Shown: piece by piece, positions 42,835 through 51,020 of the stretch
Layout of the letters: every line of letters starts with the position of its first letter
Numbering within the stretch: position 1 is the stretch's first letter
Source: Bog-756 sp963699085
GTDB taxonomy: Bacteria > Actinomycetota > Acidimicrobiia > Acidimicrobiales > RAAP-2
Reading direction: 5' to 3'
Length of the DNA stretch: 64,000 nt
Assembly: GCA_963699085.1 (NCBI GenBank)
Contig: CAVOTH010000004.1
Span: forward strand, 558,001 to 622,000
Program-made: the position numbers and the translations under genes
The notes under the pieces: generated by a model
The model's database searches: none
Told to the model about the DNA's origin: nothing
Seen by the model: only the letters and a program-made list of their open reading frames with translations

Positions 42835-44154
42835 CTACGTGGCGGTCACCGAGGTGGCCGGCACGTAGGTGGTGGAGGCGGAAGGGGCGGCCGAATGGTA
42901 CGTGGCGTACTCACCATCGCCGGTGATGACCATGCAGAAGTCGTCGGTGGGGCACGAGAGACTGGTGCCGTCACCGGTATAGGCCGACGGTGTGGGGACC
43001 ACCTTCTGTGGCGCTGACCAGCTTCCTCCGGAGAGTCGCAGGACGTTGCCATAGGCATCGGCCGCCATGCATGAGGTGGTCGTCGGACAGTCCACCGCGT
43101 CAAGGCCCCCGTTTCCGTCGATCACCCGAGGTGTCGACCACCCCGATCCGGGGATGCGCACCGATGCGGTGGACCCGTGGACGGCTGTGCAGGCGTCGTT
43201 GGCGGGACAGGACAGGCCGATGTCTCCGGTGGGCGTGGCCGTGCCCCACGGTCCCGGCGACGCCGACCACGATGTTCCGTCCCAGTCCAGTTCGGTGTCG
43301 CCCACCAGCGCCGTGCACGACGACACCGTGCTACAGGACACGGCCACACGGCCGGTCTGGAACAGATCCACCGTCGAGGTCCCGACGGACGTGGTGAACA
43401 CCTGTAAGGCCGACCAGGTGCTGCCGTGGAGGGTGGCCACCTGACCGGTGTTGTCGACGTAGGCGCAGAAGTGCGAGGTCGGGCAGGACACGGCGGCGGT
43501 GCGGGACCCACTGTGACCGTTCCCGGGGTCGGCCGGATTGGGCGTGGGTGCGGGTGACGGTGTGGGTGACGGTGCGGGCGAGGCAGCCAGCGACACTGGT
43601 GGCCACCAATTGGTGCCGTCACCCAGACTGGCGTGGGCCGAACCGTCGACGACCGCGCACAGCGGTCCATCGGTGCACGAAATGGCCGGCATCCACGGTG
43701 GCGGGGCTGATCCCGGCGAAGCGCCGTAGTAGGTAACCGGGGGACTCCACGTGGCGCCGTCCCACGAGGCCACCACCCCGGGCCCGACGGAGTCGTCGGC
43801 ATCGGCCTCATTGGAACCTCCGCCGGCGGCGAGGCAGAACACCTCGGAGATGCATGACAGGGAGGTGAATCCGCCGGCCGGCGGCAACGAGGGGACCGGG
43901 AGGGACCAGCCGATGGCGGAGACCACCGGTGTCGGCACCGTGGTGGGAACGGCGGACGGGATGGTGCTCGTGGTCGTGGGTGAGCTCGTGGCCGTCGTCG
44001 GAGTCGCGGTGGTCGGTGCCGCCGATATCGGCGTTGTCGGTGTCACCTGGCGCACGTTGGTCGTGGCCGTCGATGCACAGGCCGAAACCGCTGCGGCCAG
44101 TAGTGCGGTGAGGATCGGGGCGATTGGTCCCGCCCGTCGTCGTCCTGGCGTCAC
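42835..44154 (-). CDS. Lipoprotein with seven Cys-pair repeats, likely beta-propeller
   Basis: 439 residues, function unknown. The signal peptide ends in a lipobox (LLAAAVSACAS, Cys near residue 26). A Thr/Pro-rich linker follows (about residues 30-75). The rest is seven repeats of the pattern x-SC-P-x(3-5)-C-x-A: LSCISEVFCLAA, ISCTDGPLCAVV, VSCPTSHFCAYV, VSCSTVSSCTAL, LSCPANDACTAV, VDCPTTTSCMAA and LSCPTDDFCMVI, alternating with W..P strands (ATWSPPVTYYG, STWSALQVF, SWSAPQKVV). Seven units with one putative disulfide each suggest a seven-bladed propeller at the cell surface. A Pro/Ser-rich linker interrupts between units 2 and 3. GTG start at 44154. Confidence 0.78.
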   Translation of the reverse strand: MTPGRRRAGPIAPILTALLAAAVSACASTATTNVRQVTPTTPISAAPTTATPTTATSSPTTTSTIPSAVPTTVPTPVVSAIGWSLPVPSLPPAGGFTSLSCISEVFCLAAGGGSNEADADDSVGPGVVASWDGATWSPPVTYYGASPGSAPPPWMPAISCTDGPLCAVVDGSAHASLGDGTNWWPPVSLAASPAPSPTPSPAPTPNPADPGNGHSGSRTAAVSCPTSHFCAYVDNTGQVATLHGSTWSALQVFTTSVGTSTVDLFQTGRVAVSCSTVSSCTALVGDTELDWDGTSWSASPGPWGTATPTGDIGLSCPANDACTAVHGSTASVRIPGSGWSTPRVIDGNGGLDAVDCPTTTSCMAADAYGNVLRLSGGSWSAPQKVVPTPSAYTGDGTSLSCPTDDFCMVITGDGEYATYHSAAPSASTTYVPATSVTAT

Positions 44155-44235
44155 TACCCCTCCGAGTCGATCCGACCCCCGTACCGACCGGCAAGGCTAG
44201 TGGCGTCCACGGTCCCTGCAGGCGTCAGGACCCTG

Positions 44236-45429
44236 TCAGACCGGGTCGAGAGGCCGGAAGACCATCCCGGTGCGTGGTTTCGGATGGAAGTACGTGCTCT
44301 TCGGGGGCATGAGCCGGCGTGCGTGGGCCCAGGCTGCGATCTGGTCGATCCGGACCGGTGGCAGGAGTATGGCCGCCTGAGCCTCGTCGGCTCCGACGGC
44401 GGCCACGGCCGCCTGCCAGCTGTTGGCGAAGTCCATCTCGTGGTCCGGGAGTTCGGCCACGGCCAGTGCCACCATCGATGAGTACAGGTCGGAACCCGCC
44501 GCTTCGGCGGTCCCGTCCTTCGGATGGAGGAGCCAGCATCCCGAGGCCATGACCAATGCCAGGGCGGAGGACCCGCCCAGGGCGGCTGTGGTGCGGTCGT
44601 CGAAGTCGCCGGCACGGGCGACGTCGAACCAAGATGCGAACACGTCGACCAGATCGAGGCCATCGGGAAGGGCGGAGAGGAGTCGTTCGATCGGGCCCAC
44701 CGACAGCACGTCCTCGGCCAGCTCGACCACCAGGGCGAGGACACCGTCGGCTCCCGGGGTTCCGGCTCCGGCGCCGGCCAGGTAGGTGGAGGCGACGGAC
44801 AGACGGTGGTGCCCGTCGGCCACGACCACCGGAGCGGAGGCGACCAGATCTTCGATGGCCTCCGTGGTCCGCTGGTCGTGGATACCCCATAGCTCGTGAC
44901 GGACCCCGTCGTCGTCGACCGCGCTGGCCAGTGGTTCCCCCGAGGTGTCGATCAACGCGGTCAGTCCCCCCGCCAGCGAAAGTCCCCAGATGGGGGACAG
45001 GTTGACCCGGGTGGCGGACAGCAGTTCCAGTCGATCGGTCTTGGCCTTCGGGAGCGTCTGCTCGTGAGGAAGTATCTCCGCGGCGCTGGCCTTGTCGAGG
45101 CCGAGGACTCCGAGCACGCCGAGTGTCACCGATCCGCCGGGCTCGGTCATCCGGTAGGGGTAGAAGGTGGGATCGGGGTCGCGGACGAGGAGCCCGCTCT
45201 CTTCCCAGCCGGCGAGGCGGGCGGCGGCGGCCCCGTAGCGGTCTCCGCCGAAGTGGGGGTCGGGTTCGGGGAGCTCGACCAGAATCGAGTTGGCGCTGTG
45301 CCGTGCAGCCAGGACGGCCCGCTCGGCAGGACTTACTACGTCATAGGGCGGGGCCACCACCTTGGCCACTTCAACCCGGGTCGGGTCGTACCGCAGACCT
45401 TCGAAGGGGGAGAAGCTGGGCATGGGCAT
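44236..45429 (-). CDS. DUF1015 family protein
   Basis: Conserved protein of unknown biochemical role. Family motifs: PFEGLRYDPTRVEVAKVVAP with PYDVVSP, NSILVELPEPDPHFGGDRYG, LPHEQTLPKAKTDRLELL and VVVADGHHRLSVASTYL (the DGHHR motif), ending in MPPKSTYFHPKPRTGMVFRP. The ATG at 45429 is preferred (MPMPSFSPF); a second at 45423 is possible. The same frame stays open upstream but loses homology. 397 residues. Divergent from the PH-like gene, 45 nt apart. Confidence 0.9.
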   Translation of the reverse strand: MPMPSFSPFEGLRYDPTRVEVAKVVAPPYDVVSPAERAVLAARHSANSILVELPEPDPHFGGDRYGAAAARLAGWEESGLLVRDPDPTFYPYRMTEPGGSVTLGVLGVLGLDKASAAEILPHEQTLPKAKTDRLELLSATRVNLSPIWGLSLAGGLTALIDTSGEPLASAVDDDGVRHELWGIHDQRTTEAIEDLVASAPVVVADGHHRLSVASTYLAGAGAGTPGADGVLALVVELAEDVLSVGPIERLLSALPDGLDLVDVFASWFDVARAGDFDDRTTAALGGSSALALVMASGCWLLHPKDGTAEAAGSDLYSSMVALAVAELPDHEMDFANSWQAAVAAVGADEAQAAILLPPVRIDQIAAWAHARRLMPPKSTYFHPKPRTGMVFRPLDPV

Positions 45430-45474
45430 GACTAGCACATCGCGCCGGCACTCCTCAGGCCTACTATCGCAGCC

Positions 45475-45843
45475 ATGGACGGGAACGAGTACGCCGATCG
45501 CTGGATCCGGTGCGGACCGGACGGGATCGCCGTCCGGGGCTATTACTTTCCGTGGGGGACAAAGCACATCGCCTACGGATCGGTCCATGGGATCACGCGG
45601 GTGGCGCTGACGCCAGGGCGCGGCCGGGCCCGCATCTGGGGCACGGCGAATCCGGGTTACTGGGCCAGTCTCGATCCCGATCGCCCGCACAAGGAGACCG
45701 CTCTGGTCCTCGACCTCGGGCGACGAGTCAAGCCGTTCCTCACTCCGGACGAACCTGATGCGTTCGAGCAGGTCGTACGGGCACACGCCGGCCTCGGACC
45801 GACGGAAACCACAGGCTCTGCGGGACAGGCGCCGCTGATCTGA
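45475..45843 (+). CDS. Small conserved PH-like hypothetical protein
   Basis: 122 residues. The pattern GIAVRGYYFPWGTKHIAYGS, TRVALTPGRGRARIWGTANP, GYWASLDPDRPHKETALVL and RVKPFLTPDEPDAFEQVV resembles small PH-domain-like proteins conserved in Actinobacteria. No signal peptide or membrane segment is seen, so it is probably cytoplasmic. Function unknown. Divergent from DUF1015 and convergent with the SGNH hydrolase gene. Confidence 0.7.
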   Translation: MDGNEYADRWIRCGPDGIAVRGYYFPWGTKHIAYGSVHGITRVALTPGRGRARIWGTANPGYWASLDPDRPHKETALVLDLGRRVKPFLTPDEPDAFEQVVRAHAGLGPTETTGSAGQAPLI

Positions 45844-45851
45844 AGCCGCTG

Positions 45852-45908
45852 GGCTGGTCCGGCTGGTCCGGCTGGTCCGGCGGGCCTGGTTCCGGCGGGC
45901 CTGGTTCC
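45852..45908. repeat. Short tandem repeats in a convergent gap
   Basis: Three copies of ggctggtcc (45852-45878) run into two copies of a 15-bp unit, ggcgggcctggttcc (45879-45893 and 45894-45908). They sit between the ends of the PH-like and SGNH hydrolase genes and code for nothing visible. Confidence 0.75.
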
Positions 45909-45953
45909 GGCGAGTCGAGACCGATGCGCCGAAGTCGGGCATCTCAGGGCATT

Positions 45954-46736
45954 TCAGGCGTCGCTGGCAATGAGGCCGGCCAGTGCGGCCGCCCCCGCCG
46001 GATTCAGGTGGACCCCGTCTGCCGTGAACCACTCCGGATGCGGGGTCGACAGCGCGTACCAGTCGGCCAGCACGGCGGTTCCGGGATACCGGGCGACTCC
46101 GGCGGCAAGCACGGCGTTGTCATCCGCTGCCCACTGACGGGGCACGTTCACGTTCACGAACACCACTCGGGTCACGCCCCCCGCCGCTTGCATCATGGCG
46201 TCCACATCGCTCGGAGTGATCGGCCCGTTCGTTCCGAGCTCGACGACGAGCACCCTGCCCATGGTGCCGGCGGCCCGGTCGGCCTGGACCACTCCGATTC
46301 CGGCCTGGAACTGCCGGCTGACCAGTCCGTCGACAGTCACGCCGGGAATGTCAGCGGTGAGTTCGGGCTGGATGTCCAACATGATCGAGTCGCCCACCGC
46401 GGTGACCGGACCGGGCACGCGAGCGACGGTGGTGGCGGTGGTGGGGGCCGTCCCCGAAGCCGGGGTCGATGACGGGGCAGTGGCGCCGATCGACGAGCCG
46501 GTCGTCAACGACGAGGGGACGGTCGCCGGCTTCGGGCCGCTCAGGCCGGGGGTGGTGGTCGGCGCGGAGGTCGTCGCCGAAATCGATCCCGAGGCGGACG
46601 GGGTCGGTCCACCCGAGTTCTCGGACAGACCGAGGCCCGCCAGCGCGGCCAGCAGGGCCACCAGCACTATCGCTATGACCCGGTCCACCCGGTCGATCCC
46701 CGGCACCGCACCAGTGTGGCCCGTGAACAGGGTCAA
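45954..46736 (-). CDS. Membrane-anchored SGNH hydrolase-like protein
   Basis: 260 residues. One N-terminal membrane segment (RVIAIVLVALLAALAGLGL) and a Ser/Thr/Pro linker (about residues 40-110) lead to an SGNH/GDSL-type domain: block I VTAVGDSIMLDIQPEL (catalytic Ser), block III VVELGTNGPITPSD, block V WFTADGVHLNPAGAAAL (Asp-His). The domain resembles the one appended to OafA-type acyltransferases, here standing alone. It probably acts outside the membrane on cell-envelope esters, an inference. TTG at 46736 is the annotated start; a GTG about 10 codons later is possible. Confidence 0.75.
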   Translation of the reverse strand: MTLFTGHTGAVPGIDRVDRVIAIVLVALLAALAGLGLSENSGGPTPSASGSISATTSAPTTTPGLSGPKPATVPSSLTTGSSIGATAPSSTPASGTAPTTATTVARVPGPVTAVGDSIMLDIQPELTADIPGVTVDGLVSRQFQAGIGVVQADRAAGTMGRVLVVELGTNGPITPSDVDAMMQAAGGVTRVVFVNVNVPRQWAADDNAVLAAGVARYPGTAVLADWYALSTPHPEWFTADGVHLNPAGAAALAGLIASDA

Positions 46737-46813
46737 CGGGAAGATATGGCCAGGTCATCGTGCGCCGTGGCGATGGTTCCTGTGCCGCCGGGCATGCTCG
46801 TAGACTCGGCCAC

Positions 46814-47518
46814 GTGGACGGTGTGGAGGCGAGGCCTGGAAATACGACCGACAGCCCCGATCCATCGGTACCCGTGGTGTCGACGCACGAATCGGCGTCG
46901 CCCAACCCCGGCGACCAGGACGGCCTCGACCGGATCTGGACCGCGCCCAATCTGATCACCGCGGTCCGTCTCGCCTGCATCCCGCTGTACATCTGGCTGC
47001 TCTTCGGGGCCGGCCGCCAGACGGGGGCAGCCCTGCTGCTCGCCGCTCTGGGTGCCACCGACTGGGTCGACGGCTACATCGCCCGGCGCTACCACCAGGT
47101 GTCGACGGTAGGTAAGGTCCTTGACCCGGTCGCCGACCGGATCCTGGTGGTCACGGCGATCATCACCATCATGGTCCAGGGGGCCGTCCCGATCTGGTTC
47201 GGCATTGCCACACTCGCCCGCGAGGTGGTTGTTTCCGGCGCGGTCCTGCTGCTGGCTTCGCTGGGTGCCGCCCGCATCGATGTGCTCTGGGTGGGCAAAG
47301 CGGGAACATTCGCGCTGATGACGGCCTACCCGCTGTTCTTGGTGAGCCACGGCCCGGCCACCTGGCAGAGCATCTTCCACGTGGCGGCGTGGGTGATCGG
47401 CCTGCTCGGTCTGGTCCTGGCCTGGGTGGCCGCAGCGTCGTATGTGGCACCGGCCCGCAAGGCCCTTGCCGCAGGTCGCAAGCCACGACACGACTTCGAC
47501 GATGAGGGGATGGACTGA
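46814..47518 (+). CDS. CDP-alcohol phosphatidyltransferase (PgsA-like)
   Basis: Membrane enzyme of phospholipid synthesis. The CDP-alcohol signature DG-x2-AR-x8-G-x3-D-x3-D is exact in DGYIARRYHQVSTVGKVLDP with VAD following. Several hydrophobic segments surround it (LITAVRLACIPLYIWLLF, ILVVTAIITIMVQGAV). The preceding 40 residues are hydrophilic. GTG at 46814 is chosen, GTG 46823 being an alternative. Product may be phosphatidylglycerol phosphate, phosphatidylinositol phosphate or cardiolipin; the sequence alone does not decide. The stop shares one base with the next start (TGATG). 234 residues. Confidence 0.85.
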   Translation: MDGVEARPGNTTDSPDPSVPVVSTHESASPNPGDQDGLDRIWTAPNLITAVRLACIPLYIWLLFGAGRQTGAALLLAALGATDWVDGYIARRYHQVSTVGKVLDPVADRILVVTAIITIMVQGAVPIWFGIATLAREVVVSGAVLLLASLGAARIDVLWVGKAGTFALMTAYPLFLVSHGPATWQSIFHVAAWVIGLLGLVLAWVAAASYVAPARKALAAGRKPRHDFDDEGMD

Positions 47519-50004
47519 TGAAGGCAGTGATCATGGCCGGCGGCGAGGGGACCCGGCTGCGCCCGCTCACGTCCAACCAGCCCAAGCCGATGCTCCCGAT
47601 GGCCAACATCCCCATGATGGAGCATGTGGTCAACCTGCTCCGCACCCACGGGTTCGAGGACATCGTGGTCACAGTGGCCTTCATGGCCAACGCCATCAGG
47701 ACCTATTTCGGCGACGGCTCCGAATTCGGCGTCCGCATGGTCTACGCCACCGAGTCGACTCCGCTCGGCACGGCCGGGTCGGTCCGCAACGCCATGGACG
47801 AACTGGATGAGAGATTCCTGGTCATCTCGGGTGACGTCCTGACCGACATCGATCTCGGCAAAGTGCTGGCATTCCACGACGCCCACGGGGGCCTCGCCAC
47901 TCTCGCCCTCAAGGCCGTCGAGAACCCGCTCGAGTTCGGGATCGTGATCACCAACGAGGACGGATCGATCGAGCGGTTCCTGGAGAAACCCACCTGGGGC
48001 CAGGTGTTCAGTGACACCATCAACACCGGGATCTACGTGCTCGAGCCGGAGATCTTCGACTTCATACCCGAGGGACAGTCCGTGGACTTCTCGGGCGAGA
48101 CCTTCCCCGATGCGCTGGCCGCCGGAAAGGGTCTCTACGGTTACGTATGCGACGGGTACTGGGAGGATGTGGGAACGCTAGAGGCGTATCTGAGCTCACA
48201 TCAGGACATCCTCGACCAGTTGGTCCAGGTCGACATCGAGGGCTTCCCCCTGCGTCCAGGGGTCTGGGTCGGCAAGGGCGCCGAGATCGACCCGAGCGTC
48301 ACGCTGACCGGTCCCGCGGTGATCGGCGACAACTGCGTTGTCGGCCCCGGGGCCAGCTTGGGCGCCTACGTCACCCTCGGTCGCAACGTTCGCATCGGTG
48401 ACAACGCCGTCGTCGAGCGTTCGGTGGTCCACGACAACACCTATCTCGGGTCAGGCGTCAGAGTCGAGGGCAGTGTGCTCGGGCGGGGTTCGGACCTTCG
48501 CCAGGGCGTGCGGTGTGAGGAGGGCGCCGTCCTGGGCGACGAGTGCTTCGTCGGGGCCCACGCCGAGATCAGCGCCGGGGTGAAGATCTACCCGTTCAAG
48601 ACGGTGGAGGCCGGGGCCATCGTCAACTCGTCCATCGTGTGGGAGTCGCGGGGCGCCCGATCCCTCTTCGGCCGCGACGGGGTCCGGGGTCTCGCCAACG
48701 TCGACATCAGTCCGGAACTCGCTGTCCGCCTGTCGATGGCATGGGCCTCGACCCTCGAAAAGGGCGCGACCGTCACCAGCTCCCGCGACACCAGCCGGGC
48801 CGCCCGCGTACTCAAGCGGGCCATCATGGTCGGCTGTAATGCCGCCGGGGTCAATGTGGACGACCTCGAGGCGGCAACAGTGCCGGTGACCCGGTTCCAG
48901 ATCACCTCCTCGTCCAGTACGGCCGGTGTCACTGTCCGGCTCGACCCCCAGGACCCCCAGTCGGTGGTGCTCCGGTTCTTCGACCAGGACGGGATCGACG
49001 TCGACGAAGCGACCCAGCGGAAGATCGAGCGTCTCTATCACCGCGAGGACTTCCGACGGGTGCTGGCCCGGGAGATCGGCGACATCGGCTTTCCGCCCCG
49101 GACCCTCGAGCACTACACGGCGGCGCTCATCGACTCGGTCGACCTGACGGCTGCCCGGTCGGCGGGCCTGAAGCTGGTCCTCGACTACTCGTACGGAACA
49201 GCCAGTTTCGTCATGTCGACGCTGCTATCCAAGCTCGAGGCCGAAGTTCTCGTGGTCAACCCGTATGCCAACACCGCCAGCGTGCTGGCCTTCGACCGCC
49301 AGGCGGCGGCGGCTCGGGTGGCGGATCTGGTCCGGGCGTCGGGGGCCCAGATGGGCGCCGTGCTCGACCCCGGGGGTGAGTTCGTGGATGTGGTCGATGA
49401 CCTCGGACACACCCTGAGCCATGACGAGGCGCTGCTCGTCCTGGTCACCCTGGTAACCGAAGCCGTTCCTGGCGCCCGCATCGCCTTGCCGGTGGCGGCC
49501 AGCACGGCGGCCGAGCGTATCTGCAGCGATGCCGGGGCAGAAGTGGTCTGGACCAAGCTGTCGGCGTCCAGCCTGATGGAGGTGGCACGCTCGGAGAAGG
49601 TCACCCTCGCCGCCAGCCAGTCCGGTGGCTTCATCTTCCCCCGTTTCCTTCCTGCATTCGACGGGGCCGCCACCCTTGTGAATCTCATCGCCCTGTTGAC
49701 ATCCACGGGCCGGCGGCTGTCCGAGCTGGTGGCGGCCATGCCCCCGGTGCGCATCGCCCACCAGTCCGTGCACACCCCGTGGGACCAGAAGGGGATGCTG
49801 ATGAGGACCCTGATGGAACGATCCCAGGGCCGGGAGCTGGTGCTGGTCGACGGGGTCAAGGTGATCGAAGACGACGGATGGGCGTTGGTGCTACCCGATC
49901 CGGAGGAGCCGCTGACCCACGTGTGGGCCGAGGCGCCCAGCGCGGCCCAGGCCGAGTCGCGGGCCAAGGAGTACGCCACCCGGTTGGTCCAACTGCTGCA
50001 CTGA
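47518..50004 (+). CDS. NDP-sugar pyrophosphorylase fused to degenerate phosphomannomutase
   Basis: 828 residues in three parts. Residues 1-235: nucleotidyltransferase with MKAVIMAGGEGTRLRPLTSN, QPKPMLPMANIPMMEHV, LVISGDVLTDIDL and the NTGIYVLEPEIF/WEDVGTLEAY segments. Residues 245-365: left-handed beta-helix repeats (IDPSVTLTGPAVIGDNCVVG and on). Residues 375-828: a phosphohexomutase-like region (FGRDGVRGLANVDISPELAV, SSRDTSRAARVLKRAIMVGC). In the mutase part the phosphoserine TASHNP loop reads SSSSTAG and the metal loop DGDGDR reads DPGGEFVDVV, so mutase activity is doubtful. Likely makes GDP-mannose or a related sugar nucleotide. Confidence 0.88.
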   Translation: MKAVIMAGGEGTRLRPLTSNQPKPMLPMANIPMMEHVVNLLRTHGFEDIVVTVAFMANAIRTYFGDGSEFGVRMVYATESTPLGTAGSVRNAMDELDERFLVISGDVLTDIDLGKVLAFHDAHGGLATLALKAVENPLEFGIVITNEDGSIERFLEKPTWGQVFSDTINTGIYVLEPEIFDFIPEGQSVDFSGETFPDALAAGKGLYGYVCDGYWEDVGTLEAYLSSHQDILDQLVQVDIEGFPLRPGVWVGKGAEIDPSVTLTGPAVIGDNCVVGPGASLGAYVTLGRNVRIGDNAVVERSVVHDNTYLGSGVRVEGSVLGRGSDLRQGVRCEEGAVLGDECFVGAHAEISAGVKIYPFKTVEAGAIVNSSIVWESRGARSLFGRDGVRGLANVDISPELAVRLSMAWASTLEKGATVTSSRDTSRAARVLKRAIMVGCNAAGVNVDDLEAATVPVTRFQITSSSSTAGVTVRLDPQDPQSVVLRFFDQDGIDVDEATQRKIERLYHREDFRRVLAREIGDIGFPPRTLEHYTAALIDSVDLTAARSAGLKLVLDYSYGTASFVMSTLLSKLEAEVLVVNPYANTASVLAFDRQAAAARVADLVRASGAQMGAVLDPGGEFVDVVDDLGHTLSHDEALLVLVTLVTEAVPGARIALPVAASTAAERICSDAGAEVVWTKLSASSLMEVARSEKVTLAASQSGGFIFPRFLPAFDGAATLVNLIALLTSTGRRLSELVAAMPPVRIAHQSVHTPWDQKGMLMRTLMERSQGRELVLVDGVKVIEDDGWALVLPDPEEPLTHVWAEAPSAAQAESRAKEYATRLVQLLH

Positions 50005-50093
50005 CACCGGAGCGCGCGTTGGCTACGCGTGTCCATTTAGAGGGCTGTTCACCAGGAGGCGCCGCTGGCGCTGTTCAGGTAGGGTCCGGAGCC

Positions 50094-50474
50094 ATGAACG
50101 TGCCCGACGATCTTCGGTACTCGAGCGACCACGAGTGGGCCCGGACGACCGGGGACCGCATCCGCGTGGGGATCACCGACTTCGCCCAGGATGCGCTCGG
50201 TGACATCGTCTTCGTGGACCTGCCCGATCCGGGTTCGGATGTGGAGCCCGGTGGGCTGATCGGAGAGGTCGAGTCGACCAAGTCGGTCTCGGAGATCTAC
50301 GCACCGATTGGGGGCGCTGTGGTAGCCGTCAACACGGGACTGGCCGATGCCCCCGAGCTCATGAACAGCGACCCGTATGGCGAAGGCTGGATCTGCGAGA
50401 TCACTCCGTCCGAGAGCGGCTCGGTCGACAAACTGCTCGACGCTGCCGGCTATCGCCAGCTCACGGAAGGTTGA
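50094..50474 (+). CDS. gcvH: Glycine cleavage system H protein
   Basis: Lipoyl carrier of the glycine cleavage complex. 126 residues: RYSSDHEWARTTGDRIRVGI, DIVFVDLPDPGSDV, the lipoylation motif GEVESTKSVSEIYAPIGG (Lys of STKS) and DPYGEGWICEI. ATG at 50094. The stop overlaps a possible TTG start of the FHA gene. gcvP and gcvT are not in the window. The gcvH-FHA-MerR-nuclease order is conserved in mycobacteria and relatives. Confidence 0.96.
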   Translation: MNVPDDLRYSSDHEWARTTGDRIRVGITDFAQDALGDIVFVDLPDPGSDVEPGGLIGEVESTKSVSEIYAPIGGAVVAVNTGLADAPELMNSDPYGEGWICEITPSESGSVDKLLDAAGYRQLTEG

Positions 50475-50533
50475 GCTTCGCCACCGGGGCACCACTCGGG
50501 AGCGGACTGTCGGGAGCGGCTACGTTGGATCAC

Positions 50534-51007
50534 GTGTTCTGCCACAACTGCGGCCATCGCAACCCCGAAGGCGTGAACTTCTGCTCCTCGTGTGGCGCGT
50601 CGATGGTCACGTCGGCTCCTGACACTTCCGTGGGAGTCAGCCCGGTAGATGAGATCGGTGACGTCGGGGATCCGAGTGCGCCGTTCGGCCAGATGGAATT
50701 GCCCCGTGGGGTGGGGCTGCTGGTGGTCCGGCGGGGCAACGACGAAGGGGCCCGGTTCCCCCTGGAGACGCCGGAGACGACGGTCGGACGTCATCCGGAC
50801 AGCGATGTGTTCCTCGACGACATCACCGTGTCTCGTAAGCACGCGGTCTTCGTCACCGAGGGCCAGGTGACGACGGTGCGTGACGCCGGCTCCCTGAACG
50901 GGACCTACGTGAATCGCGAGCGGATCGACGACGCCGTGCTGGCCAGCGGCGATGAGGTGCAGATCGGCAAATTCAAGCTGGTGTACCTCCGTGGGGCGAC
51001 CGAGTGA
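50534..51007 (+). CDS. Zinc-ribbon FHA-domain protein (GarA position)
   Basis: Predicted phosphothreonine-reading signalling protein. The N-terminus is a zinc ribbon, FCHNCGHRNPEGVNFCSSCG (two CxxC), then an acidic linker, then an FHA domain with TTVGRHPDSDVFLDDITVSR, KHAVFV and DAGSLNGTYVNRERI (the GR, SxxH-like SRKH and NG signature residues). GTG at 50534 places the ribbon at the very start; TTG at 50471 would add 21 residues. The locus corresponds to GarA/OdhI, which control 2-oxoglutarate metabolism, but the usual N-terminal phospho-Thr tail is replaced by the zinc ribbon. 157 residues. Confidence 0.85.
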   Translation: MFCHNCGHRNPEGVNFCSSCGASMVTSAPDTSVGVSPVDEIGDVGDPSAPFGQMELPRGVGLLVVRRGNDEGARFPLETPETTVGRHPDSDVFLDDITVSRKHAVFVTEGQVTTVRDAGSLNGTYVNRERIDDAVLASGDEVQIGKFKLVYLRGATE

Positions 51008-51020
51008 ACGGCGGTCGGCG

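Noticed and set aside
45430..46032. N-terminal extension of the DUF1015 gene
   Set aside because: The open frame runs antisense through the PH-like gene and repeats; the conserved start is at 45429.
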